From an uncultured Oscillospiraceae bacterium (GTDB taxonomy: Bacteria; Bacillota; Clostridia; Oscillospirales; Oscillospiraceae), in assembly GCA_934615645.1 (NCBI GenBank), contig CAKTTR010000096.1:1-5944 (forward strand): a stretch of DNA of 5,944 nucleotides, in the 5' to 3' direction. The notes under the pieces were generated by a model. That model was not told the origin of the DNA and made no database searches. It saw only the letters and a program-made list of their open reading frames with translations. Each line of letters starts with the position of its first letter. The stretch's first letter is position 1. Shown one piece after another: positions 1 through 5,590 of this stretch. A program made the translations under genes and the position numbers.

Positions 1-65
1 GCGCTGCATGGGTTCGACTTCGCCAATCGCGCTGCGCTGCGCTTGCGCTCTTGGAGTCTCACCCA
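1..65 (-). repeat. Palindromic intergenic repeat, copy A (inverted)
   Basis: Read on the minus strand from 65 to 9, this copy starts TGGGTGAGACTCCAA, continues through a GCGC-rich core, and ends TTGGCGA then AGTCGAACCCA, followed by TGCAGCGC to the window edge. The ends form an imperfect inverted repeat (TGGGTgaGACT against TGGGTtcGACT, 9 of 11), and CCAA and TTGG can also pair. Its first 46 bases match copy B at 5545-5590 in 45 of 46 positions, but in the opposite orientation. It has no coding potential I can support. It may continue beyond position 1. Confidence 0.75.
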
Positions 66-143
66 CTTGCCGCCGGAGAAAATAATTTTGACTTTATTTG
101 CGCCTGCGGGCGCAAACTCTGCGAGGCTTTTTTGACAGTCTGA

Positions 144-180
144 CAGCCCCCCCATGGGAGAATGACTCCCATGGGGGCTG
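144..180. repeat. Large GC-rich hairpin of unknown role
   Basis: The right arm CTCCCATGGGGGCTG (166-180) pairs with the left arm at 144-160, which carries two extra C residues as a bulge. The loop is AATGA (161-165) and each arm contains CCATGG. No T-run directly follows on either strand, so it is not a standard intrinsic terminator. It could be a transcript-end structure for a gene outside the window or part of an intergenic repeat. Confidence 0.6.
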
Positions 181-271
181 CATATTGATATCCTCGGTTG
201 GCTCCATTCTGCCCGAGGAAGTTTCATATAAAGGGGCCAAGTTTGCAAAGTTTGGCAGCGATCAACCTACG

Positions 272-293
272 GTTACGAACACGTTACGAACAA
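272..293. repeat. Tandem 11-bp direct repeat
   Basis: GTTACGAACAC (272-282) is followed directly by GTTACGAACAA (283-293), differing only in the last base. Two head-to-tail 11-bp copies place equivalent bases about one helical turn apart, a spacing compatible with a protein binding site. No adjacent gene explains it, and two units could also be chance. Confidence 0.5.
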
Positions 294-305
294 AATAGAT
301 GAGAC

Positions 306-349
306 GAAGCAAAAAATCCTTGAAAACGTGATGTTTTCAAGGATTTTTT
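306..349 (-). terminator. Intrinsic terminator of the tRNA-Thr gene
   Basis: A perfect 17-bp stem, arms 311-327 and 333-349, closes a 5-base loop (328-332). On the minus strand the stem ends in TTTTTT, as expected of an intrinsic terminator. The arm begins at the terminal A of the tRNA's encoded CCA, so there is essentially no spacer between the mature tRNA end and the hairpin. The A and T runs are symmetric, so it could also stop transcription from the other side. Confidence 0.88.
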
Positions 350-424
350 GGAGCTACTGGCCGGACTCGAACCGGCGACCTGCTGATTACGAATCAGCTG
401 CTCTACCAACTGAGCCACAGTAGC
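349..424 (-). tRNA. tRNA-Thr (anticodon CGT)
   Basis: A complete 76-nt cloverleaf reads on the minus strand from 424 to 349. The acceptor arms are GCTACTG and CAGTAGC. The D arm is GCTC-AGTTGGTA-GAGC, the anticodon arm GCTGA-TTCGTAA-TCAGC, the variable loop AGGTC and the T arm GCCGG-TTCGAGT-CCGGC. The discriminator base is U and CCA is encoded in the DNA (351-349). The 7-base anticodon loop places CGT at positions 34-36, which reads the threonine codon ACG. Arms pair fully, so the gene looks functional. It has its own promoter about 45 bases upstream and its own terminator. It lies downstream of the mgtC-like gene on the same strand, and I see no strong terminator between them, so read-through may contribute. 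I found no duplicated 3' end in the window that would mark it as an integration site. Confidence 0.96.
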
Positions 425-468
425 AAAGCCGGGTACGGCAGCGCAGGCTGCTCGATACCACGGGAGCT

Positions 469-497
469 ATTTTAGCACAGATTTCCCGTTTCGTCAA
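469..497 (-). promoter_or_regulatory. Promoter of the tRNA-Thr gene
   Basis: On the minus strand, TTGACG (497-492) and TAAAAT (474-469) are separated by exactly 17 bases, with an extended -10 TG two bases upstream of TAAAAT. This matches the housekeeping sigma consensus closely. Transcription would start near 462, giving a leader of roughly 38 bases before the mature tRNA. Confidence 0.85.
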
Positions 498-545
498 CCG
501 ATAGAATGCAAAAAGTTTGAAATTTCTGCCGCAGGCAAGCGCGCC

Positions 546-1265
546 CTAGATCAGCTCGATATAGCTGACGGATTCCAGGCTCGCCAGCGCCGCAGTGATC
601 TCCCGGTGCTTTTTAAACGCCTTGAGCTCCGGAGAGACGATCGTCAGCGAGACGGTGTAGACGCTCAGGCCGGTGCTCAGATACGCCGGGTTCGCCTCGA
701 TATCGTCGATCCGCAGGCCCAGCTCCCGGGCCGTGGCGGTGAAATTCGGCAGCTCCCGCTTGTCCCGCAGCTCCAGGTGCACCTCAAAATGATTCGAGCG
801 CTCCTTGAGATAATCTTCCCAAGTGGGCATCAGGTCCAGGCAGAGCAGCAGGGCGGCAAAGACGATGGCCGCCAGCGTGTAAAATCCGCCGCCGATGGCC
901 AGCCCCAAAATGCAGCACGCCCACAGGGCGACGGCCGTCGTCAGTCCCTTGATCTGACTCTTGGAGCTGAAGAGAATGGAATATGTGCTGATGGACCCGA
1001 CGGCCAAAATACACGCCGCCGAGAGGACCGGCACCGGCAGCGCCAGAAACAGGTCCAGCAGCATGGCCGTGCAGGAAAACAGGCTCACCAGCATAAACGT
1101 CCGCAGCCCGGCGGTGTGGCGCTTTTGCGCCCGCTCCAGCCCCACCAGGGAGGCAAGCAGGATCGCCAGGCCCGCCCGCAGCGCCACGGCTCCCAGGCTC
1201 AGCTCCGCCGACCAAGCCCCCAGCCAGGCGGCGATGGGGTCGTGCATTTGTGTCAGATACGCCAT
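546..1265 (-). CDS. MgtC/SapB family membrane protein
   Basis: This 239-residue protein has the MgtC/SapB layout: a hydrophobic N-terminal domain of about five membrane segments (residues 21-146) followed by a soluble C-terminal domain (about 158-239). Family hallmarks are GLER (42-45), AGLRT (52-56) and KGLTTAVALW (106-115), followed by a glycine-rich helix GLAIGGG. The usual IGFLGAG-type stretch before the GLTTA motif is replaced by AVGSISTYS (88-96), so this is a divergent member. The C-terminal part has alternating strand and helix character, like the ACT-like domain seen in MgtC proteins. Family members are linked to growth at low magnesium and to modulation of membrane ATPases; which applies here is not known. 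The ATG at 1265 follows TAAGGAGGAA at good spacing. The gene begins 38 bp after the antiporter stop, which suggests co-transcription. It ends TAG at 546-548 with no convincing terminator before the tRNA promoter. Confidence 0.85.
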   Translation of the reverse strand: MAYLTQMHDPIAAWLGAWSAELSLGAVALRAGLAILLASLVGLERAQKRHTAGLRTFMLVSLFSCTAMLLDLFLALPVPVLSAACILAVGSISTYSILFSSKSQIKGLTTAVALWACCILGLAIGGGFYTLAAIVFAALLLCLDLMPTWEDYLKERSNHFEVHLELRDKRELPNFTATARELGLRIDDIEANPAYLSTGLSVYTVSLTIVSPELKAFKKHREITAALASLESVSYIELI

Positions 1266-1303
1266 AAACCTTCCTCCTTACGAAAATCTTCTGCCGGGAA
1301 GCC

Positions 1304-2758
1304 CTACTCCCGCCGCCAAAAGCGCTTGCGCCAGGCGCGGCCCTGGGGCCCGTATTGGGCGGCCTCGCCCTCCAAAAATGCCTGCTCATCTTCATCCACA
1401 TACTGCGCCGAGAGCTCCGGCAGCTGCGCCTGAATCTGGCGGATGCGGGCGATGAGAACATCGACATCCCGCACCCCCGCGCCGTCTGCCGCCGGGGCCA
1501 CCGTCAGGTCCTCCAGGCAGTCGGAGTAAGTACCGGCCAGGTAAAGCGAGAGCTTGACGCACGCAGGGCCGACCAATTCATAGATCACGCTGGCGGCCAG
1601 GATGATCGTCTGCAGATTTTGTCCAACCTCGCTGTTGAGCGTCCGGGCGCACAGGGCCGCCATGCCGATGGTCACGCCGCCCTGGGGCGTCAGCCCAAGG
1701 CCGAAATAGCGGCGGACGTTCTGGTCGCTTTTTGTGAGCACGCCGCCCAGATAGCTGCCGCCGCATTTGCCCGCCATCCGCACGGCGGAATATGCCCCGC
1801 CGATGACGACCAGCGGCACCCCAGCCACGGCGCTCTCCGCCGAAAACAGGGCCCGAATCTCAAAATCCAGCCCCGCCCGGACGAAAAACAGCAGCATCAC
1901 CGGCGGGCCAAAGTAATTGAGCTGGCGAAAGAGCTTCTCGTCGCCAGAGATATTGATATACACCATGCCCATGGACATGCATCCCAGCAGCGGCGAGACG
2001 TTCAACAGCGCGCAGACGCCGCAGAACGCAAACAGCACCGCCAGGGAGATGATGAGCCGGTTATCCTTGCTGCGGGAGCCGGGCATCAGCAGCTTCAGCA
2101 AAACGCCGAAGATCGCCCCCAGAGCTATAACGCCGAGATTCGCCGCGATGGGCGCAGCGACGAGCCCAAACGTGATCGCGCCCCCGCCGCCGGTGACGGC
2201 CAGCGCGATGCAGATGGCCACGGAGTAGGAGACGAGGCTGACGACATCGTCCAGCGCGACGGCCTGCAGGAGCATATCCACAAACGGCCCCTTGGCATGG
2301 GTCTGGCGGATGACCATGACCATAGACGAGGGCGCCGTCGCCGCCGCCAGCGCCGCCAGGACGATGGCATACGCCACCGGCAGCCCCAGGGCCGCCCGGC
2401 ACAGGGCAAACACAAGCCCGCCGCAGGCCGTCGTCTCGACCAGGACGATGACAAGGACCCGCAGGCCCGTCTTTTTCAGCTTCTCCGCCCGGAAAAACTC
2501 CCCTGCGCCAAAGGCGATGAGGGCCAGGGCGATATCCGCCAGAAAATCCGTCCGCTGGATGATCTGGCCGGGGATCAGGGCCAGGCAGTCCGGCCCCATC
2601 AGAATGCCGATGAGAATATATGCGGTGACATTCGGCAGCCGCACCAGCTTCGTCAGCCGCGTCATGGCAAAGCCGCCGAAGAGCATCAGTGCCAGCGACA
2701 GCACGACGCCGGGGGCGTGGGGCATCGCCTGTAGGGTATCGGAAAACGCCAGCAGCAC
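1304..2758 (-). CDS. Cation:proton antiporter, CPA2 (KefB/NapA-like)
   Basis: The 484-residue protein is an integral membrane transporter that probably exchanges Na+ or K+ for H+ across the cytoplasmic membrane. It has about twelve hydrophobic segments up to roughly residue 410, then a hydrophilic cytoplasmic tail of about 74 residues. Family signatures are LPNVTAYILIGILMGP near the N-terminus, TAPSSMVMV (about 141-149), the ALDD pair (about 168-171) that corresponds to the ion-binding acidic residues of the family, and GLTPQGGVTIG (about 355-365). The acidic pair suggests the electrogenic type, an inference. The tail lacks a recognisable TrkA-N or other nucleotide-binding domain, so it is not a full KefB/KefC. 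The start is placed at GTG 2758, because AAAGGAGGTG (2773-2764) sits just upstream with good spacing. The in-frame ATG at 2788 has no ribosome binding site. It is first in an operon with the mgtC-like gene. Confidence 0.88.
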   Translation of the reverse strand: MLLAFSDTLQAMPHAPGVVLSLALMLFGGFAMTRLTKLVRLPNVTAYILIGILMGPDCLALIPGQIIQRTDFLADIALALIAFGAGEFFRAEKLKKTGLRVLVIVLVETTACGGLVFALCRAALGLPVAYAIVLAALAAATAPSSMVMVIRQTHAKGPFVDMLLQAVALDDVVSLVSYSVAICIALAVTGGGGAITFGLVAAPIAANLGVIALGAIFGVLLKLLMPGSRSKDNRLIISLAVLFAFCGVCALLNVSPLLGCMSMGMVYINISGDEKLFRQLNYFGPPVMLLFFVRAGLDFEIRALFSAESAVAGVPLVVIGGAYSAVRMAGKCGGSYLGGVLTKSDQNVRRYFGLGLTPQGGVTIGMAALCARTLNSEVGQNLQTIILAASVIYELVGPACVKLSLYLAGTYSDCLEDLTVAPAADGAGVRDVDVLIARIRQIQAQLPELSAQYVDEDEQAFLEGEAAQYGPQGRAWRKRFWRRE

Positions 2759-2763
2759 CGGCC

Positions 2764-2773
2764 CACCTCCTTT
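2764..2773 (-). promoter_or_regulatory. Ribosome binding site that sets the antiporter start
   Basis: AAAGGAGGTG, a near-perfect match to the 16S anti-Shine-Dalgarno sequence, lies 5 bases before GTG at 2758 (7 from GGAGG). A start at the in-frame ATG (2788) would place this site inside the gene, and that ATG has no such site upstream. The match favours a protein 10 residues shorter than the longest open frame. Confidence 0.85.
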
Positions 2774-2820
2774 GCGGCAATCCTGCATTTTGCTTGCTTT
2801 GTATTACAATCTATACTTCT

Positions 2821-2849
2821 TATATACCATAATTGCGCAGCAATTGCAA
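2821..2849 (-). promoter_or_regulatory. Promoter of the antiporter-mgtC operon
   Basis: On the minus strand TTGCAA (2849-2844) and TATATA (2826-2821) are separated by 17 bases, with an extended -10 TG directly upstream. Initiation near 2814 would give a leader of about 55 bases before the GTG start. The spacer contains a perfect inverted repeat, AATTGC-GCA-GCAATT (2831-2845), a possible operator. Confidence 0.65.
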
Positions 2850-2883
2850 TCCCTTGCGGGGGCAATGCATTTTTATTCAAAAT

Positions 2884-2899
2884 ATTCTCTCTGGAGAAT
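2884..2899. promoter_or_regulatory. Candidate operator at the ABC transporter promoter
   Basis: A perfect 6-bp inverted repeat, ATTCTC-TCTG-GAGAAT, abuts the -35 element (its last base is the first T of TTGACA). This is a natural position for a regulator. I cannot assign it to a named regulator; it does not match the CodY consensus spacing. A short inverted repeat in AT-rich DNA can also be chance. Confidence 0.4.
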
Positions 2900-2927
2900 T
2901 GACAAGCAACGCCACTTGCGATAAAAT
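2899..2927 (+). promoter_or_regulatory. Promoter of the amino acid ABC transporter operon
   Basis: TTGACA (2899-2904) and TAAAAT (2922-2927) are 17 bases apart, a near-consensus housekeeping promoter. Transcription would begin around 2934, leaving a leader of about 34 bases, too short for a riboswitch or T-box. Control, if any, is therefore likely to be through DNA-binding proteins. Confidence 0.88.
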
Positions 2928-2967
2928 ATATGGTATTCTGAGACCAAACACCAAAAGGAGAAGTAAA

Positions 2968-3774
2968 ATGAAAAAGATTTTATCCCTGATCCTCGCCGTG
3001 GGTTTGCTCGCCTGCCTGTTTGCAGGCTGCGGCTCCGACAAAAATAATGACGCTGCCACCGGCAGCCCCGCCGGCAGCCCTGATTCTGACCCCGCTGCCA
3101 GCAGCAAGACCCTGGTCATGGCGACGAACGCGGAATTCCCGCCCTACGAGTACTTCGAGTCCGAGCAGATCGTCGGCATCGACGCCGAGATCGCCCAGGC
3201 CATCTGCGATAAGCTGGGCTACGAGCTGCGGATCGACAACATGGAATTCGGCGCCATCATCAACGCCGTCACGGCAGGCAAGGCTGATTTCAGCATGGCC
3301 GGCATGACCATCACGGAAGACCGCCTGCAGAGCGTCGATTTCTCCGACCCGTACGCCAACGCCGTCCAGGTCGTCATCGTCCGGGAGGACTCCGAGATCA
3401 CCTCCGCCGATGATCTGCTGGCCGACGGCGCGACCTATGTCGCTGGCGTCCAGCAGGATACCACCGGCGATATCTACGCCACGGACGACATGGGTGATGA
3501 CCGCGTCCAGCGCTACAGCAAGGGCGCCGATGCAGTCCAGGCCCTGATCACCGGCAAGATCGACTGCGTCATCATCGACTCCGAGCCCGCCAAGAACTTC
3601 GTCGCCGCCAACGAAGGCCTGAAGATCCTGGATACGGAATACGCCAATGAGGACTACGCCATCTGCTTTGCCAAGGGCAGCGCGCTGACGGAAGAGTTTA
3701 ACAAGGCGCTGGCGGAGCTGACTGCCGACGGCACCATCCAGAAGATCATCGACAAATATATCCCGGCGGAATAA
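2968..3774 (+). CDS. Polar amino acid ABC transporter substrate-binding lipoprotein
   Basis: The 268-residue protein captures a polar amino acid outside the cell and presents it to the permease. It begins with a lipoprotein signal peptide (MKKILSLILAVGLLACLFAG) and a likely lipidated Cys21, then a Ser/Pro/Gly/Asp-rich linker (about 24-46). The rest is a family 3 solute-binding fold: ATNAEFPPYEY (52-62), GIDAEIAQAI (70-79), AGMTITEDR (111-119) and VDFSDPYA (123-130). Arg119 occupies the position that usually binds the ligand carboxylate, and Asp204 in VIIDSEPA the position that binds the alpha-amino group. The usual GVQxGTT loop reads GVQQDTT here. Substrate cannot be fixed; glutamine, arginine or cystine-type ligands are all possible. 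The ATG at 2968 is chosen because AAGGAG (2955-2960) precedes it by 7 bases and the signal peptide starts there; the open frame upstream extends through the promoter. It is the first gene of the operon. Confidence 0.92.
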   Translation: MKKILSLILAVGLLACLFAGCGSDKNNDAATGSPAGSPDSDPAASSKTLVMATNAEFPPYEYFESEQIVGIDAEIAQAICDKLGYELRIDNMEFGAIINAVTAGKADFSMAGMTITEDRLQSVDFSDPYANAVQVVIVREDSEITSADDLLADGATYVAGVQQDTTGDIYATDDMGDDRVQRYSKGADAVQALITGKIDCVIIDSEPAKNFVAANEGLKILDTEYANEDYAICFAKGSALTEEFNKALAELTADGTIQKIIDKYIPAE

Positions 3775-3787
3775 CAAACGCATTGCC

Positions 3788-3816
3788 AAAAGGCGGGGCC
3801 ATCACCCCGCCTTTTT
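3788..3816 (+). terminator. Intra-operon terminator after the binding-protein gene
   Basis: GGCGGGG (3792-3798) pairs with CCCCGCC (3805-3811) around a 6-base loop, flanked by AAAA and TTTTT. It is a standard intrinsic terminator 13 bp after the stop codon. No promoter is visible between it and the permease, so the downstream genes probably depend on partial read-through. That would produce more binding protein than membrane complex, a pattern known for such importers. Confidence 0.85.
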
Positions 3817-3865
3817 ACACAGATGAGCCGGTTCCCGAGAGAGAACAAAGAGAGGAGTGACAGCC

Positions 3866-4594
3866 TTGTCGCAATGGTTTGCGGATCTAAAAGCTGAATT
3901 TATACTGAATTTTATTGAGGATAATCGCTGGAAATACCTGCTGAACGGCCTGGGCAATACGTTGAAGATTACCCTGGCGGCGGTCCTGCTGGGCGTCGTC
4001 ATCGGCGTCGTGGTAGCGATCGTCCGCTCCACGTGGGATCTCAACCGGCAGGCCATGCGCCGCGGCCCGGGGCGGTTCCTGCTTTCCGTTGCCGATAAGC
4101 TCTGTAAGCTCTATCTGACGGTCATCCGGGGCACGCCAGTTGTCGTGCAGCTGATGATCATCTATTATATCATCTTCGCCTCTTCGAATAACGGCGTGGC
4201 CATCGCCATGCTGGCCTTCGGCATCAACTCCGGCGCGTATGTCGCGGAGATCATCCGCGGCGGCATCGCGTCCATCGACCCGGGCCAGATGGAGGCCGGG
4301 CGCTCCCTGGGCTTTAACTATGTGCAGACGATGTGGCATATCATCATCCCCCAGGCGCTGAAAAACGTCCTGCCGGCCCTGGCCAACGAGTTTATCGTCC
4401 TGTTGAAGGAGACCTCTGTCGCCGGTTACGTCGCCGTGATGGACCTTGCCAAGGGCGGCGATATCATCCGCGGGCGGACGTTCTCGCCCTTTATGCCGCT
4501 GATCGCGGTGGCCCTGATCTACCTGGTGATGGTCGTGTTCTTCACCTGGCTGGTCAGCCGTCTGGAAAGGAGGCTGCGCAACAGTGAGCACTGA
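3866..4594 (+). CDS. Polar amino acid ABC transporter permease
   Basis: This 242-residue inner-membrane subunit forms the translocation path, probably as a homodimer since only one permease gene is present. It belongs to the His/Glu/Gln/Arg/opine permease group. A long N-terminal hydrophobic helix (about 33-54) is followed by LYLTVIRGTPVVVQLMIIYY (82-101), AIAMLAFGINSGAYVAEIIRGG (112-133), the EAA-type coupling loop IDPGQMEAGRSLGF-(11)-IPQ (137-163), and LPALANEFIVLLKETSVAG (169-187). The last helix is 211-231. The longest frame opens at GTG 3857, but that codon overlaps the Shine-Dalgarno sequence. AGGAG (3853-3857) lies 8 bases before TTG 3866, so I place the start there. The 3' end overlaps the ATPase gene by 11 bp, consistent with translational coupling. 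Confidence 0.9.
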   Translation: MSQWFADLKAEFILNFIEDNRWKYLLNGLGNTLKITLAAVLLGVVIGVVVAIVRSTWDLNRQAMRRGPGRFLLSVADKLCKLYLTVIRGTPVVVQLMIIYYIIFASSNNGVAIAMLAFGINSGAYVAEIIRGGIASIDPGQMEAGRSLGFNYVQTMWHIIIPQALKNVLPALANEFIVLLKETSVAGYVAVMDLAKGGDIIRGRTFSPFMPLIAVALIYLVMVVFFTWLVSRLERRLRNSEH

Positions 4595-5327
4595 TATTTT
4601 GATCGACGTCAAAGGTCTGAAAAAGCATTTCAAGGGCGACGAGATCAAAGCCCTGGACGGCGTAGATCAGCAGATCTGCAAGGGCGAGGTCGTCGTCGTC
4701 ATCGGGCCGTCCGGCTCCGGCAAATCGACGTTTCTCCGCTGCCTGAACCTGCTGGAGATCCCGACCGCCGGGACGATCTGCTTCGAGGGCACGGACATCA
4801 CCGACGCCCGCTGCAATATCAATACGCACCGCCAGAAGATGGGGATGGTGTTCCAGCATTTTAACCTCTTCCCCCATATGACGGTCCTGAAAAATATGAC
4901 CATTGCCCCCATGAAGCTGCTGCACAAGAGCCGCGAGGCTGCAGAGCAGCAGGCCATGGAGCTGCTGCGGCGCGTTGGGCTGGAGGATAAGGCGAACGCC
5001 TATCCCAAGCAGCTCTCCGGCGGGCAGAAGCAGCGTGTGGCCATCGTCCGCGCCCTGTGCATGGAGCCGGAGGTCATGCTCTTCGACGAGCCCACCAGTG
5101 CGCTGGACCCGGAGATGGTCGGCGAGGTGCTGGATGTCATGAAGGCCCTGGCCCACGACGGCATGACGATGGTCGTTGTGACCCACGAGATGGGCTTTGC
5201 CCGCGAGGTCGGCAGCCGCGTCGTCTTTATGGACGGCGGCAAGGTCGTCGAGGAAAATACCCCGAACGAGCTTTTCACCCACCCGCAAAGCGAGCGCCTC
5301 CAAAGCTTCCTCGCCAAGGTTCTATGA
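4584..5327 (+). CDS. Polar amino acid ABC transporter ATPase (GlnQ-like)
   Basis: This 247-residue cytoplasmic subunit hydrolyses ATP to drive the importer. All nucleotide-binding motifs are intact: Walker A GPSGSGKST (41-49), Q-loop Gln91 within MVFQHFNLFPHMTV, signature LSGGQKQRVAIVRAL (144-158), Walker B VMLFDE (164-169) with catalytic Glu169, D-loop SALD (172-175) and switch His201 in VVVTHEMGFA. The length and the HFNLFPHMTVLKN segment are typical of the polar amino acid importer ATPase group (GlnQ, HisP, ArtM). Translation starts at GTG 4584, after AAAGGAGG (4566-4573) inside the permease gene, and the two genes overlap by 11 bp. The stop TGA at 5325-5327 is followed 6 bp later by a hairpin. 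No residue looks degenerate. Confidence 0.95.
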   Translation: MSTDILIDVKGLKKHFKGDEIKALDGVDQQICKGEVVVVIGPSGSGKSTFLRCLNLLEIPTAGTICFEGTDITDARCNINTHRQKMGMVFQHFNLFPHMTVLKNMTIAPMKLLHKSREAAEQQAMELLRRVGLEDKANAYPKQLSGGQKQRVAIVRALCMEPEVMLFDEPTSALDPEMVGEVLDVMKALAHDGMTMVVVTHEMGFAREVGSRVVFMDGGKVVEENTPNELFTHPQSERLQSFLAKVL

Positions 5328-5333
5328 CCCACC

Positions 5334-5364
5334 CCACGCCAGGCGCCCCGTGCGCCTGGCGTGG
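5334..5364 (+). terminator. GC-rich hairpin closing the ABC operon
   Basis: A perfect 13-bp stem, CCACGCCAGGCGC (5334-5346) and GCGCCTGGCGTGG (5352-5364), encloses a 5-base loop. It starts 6 bp after the ATPase stop codon, where a terminator is expected. The following bases (TGCTGTATTCC) are only weakly T-rich, so it may work with Rho or serve as a 3' stability structure. Confidence 0.6.
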
Positions 5365-5544
5365 TGCTGTATTCCATCATATAAAATGGCATCGGTCTCC
5401 ATAGCCGGGCACCCCAAACGGCGCCCCATCGGACCCGCGGCGCTTCGCGCCGAGCTCTTGCGGTGCCAGCACCGAAGGGCCGCGCCGCACCTAGTACGGC
5501 GCAGGCACCAAAGGGCTGCGGGGGGCCAGAGGCTCCCTTGTGTA
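5365..5544. other. Gene-free spacer with GC-rich hairpins and a short direct repeat
   Basis: No convincing gene is present; open frames here cross hairpins and lack ribosome binding sites. Visible structures are CGGCGC-TTC-GCGCCG (5438-5452), CGGTGC-CA-GCACCG (5461-5474) and GCGCCG (5482-5487) pairing with CGGCGC (5497-5502). An imperfect direct repeat, GCACCGAAGGGCCGCG (5469-5484) and GCACCAAAGGGCTGCG (5505-5520), matches at 14 of 16 positions, offset 36 bp. Confidence 0.6.
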
Positions 5545-5590
5545 TGGGTGAGACTCCAAGAGCGCAAGCGCAGCGCGGCGCGATTGGCGA
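5545..5590 (+). repeat. Palindromic intergenic repeat, copy B, left part
   Basis: These 46 bases match copy A (65-20 on the minus strand) at 45 of 46 positions, beginning TGGGTGAGACTCCAA and ending GATTGGCGA. The expected closing arm does not follow. A counterpart, AGTCGAACCTATGCAG, appears 81 bp later at 5672-5687, so the element looks split by an insert. Confidence 0.8.

Larger units (their letters stand above)
1..300. other. Gene-free left edge with repeats and hairpins
   Basis: I see no convincing gene here. A 66-codon open frame at 98-298 lacks a good ribosome binding site, runs across two hairpins and resembles no family I know. The stretch holds, in order, a palindromic repeat (1-65), a small hairpin with arms TTTGCGCC (97-104) and GGCGCAAA (109-116), a large GC-rich hairpin (144-180), and a tandem 11-bp repeat (272-293). 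The region lies downstream of the minus-strand tRNA gene and its terminator. Confidence 0.7.

Noticed and set aside
1..65. tRNA remnant, because TGGGTTCGACTT resembles a T arm
   Set aside because: No acceptor, D or anticodon arm can be built around it, and the resemblance is shared by all the repeat copies.
98..298. 66-codon open frame at the left edge
   Set aside because: No ribosome binding site, spans two hairpins and the 11-bp tandem repeat, and the translation resembles no family.
500..545. Intrinsic terminator for the mgtC-like gene
   Set aside because: Only a 4-bp stem (TGCC/GGCA) is visible and the T-run lies more than 10 bases further on; too weak to call.
606..2734. Long plus-strand open frames opposite the mgtC-like and antiporter genes
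   Set aside because: Low-complexity, Arg/Gln/His-rich translations typical of antisense shadows in GC-rich genes; the minus-strand proteins carry real family motifs.
2934..2967. Riboswitch or T-box leader for the amino acid importer
   Set aside because: The predicted leader is about 34 bases, too short, and has no T-box motif or terminator.
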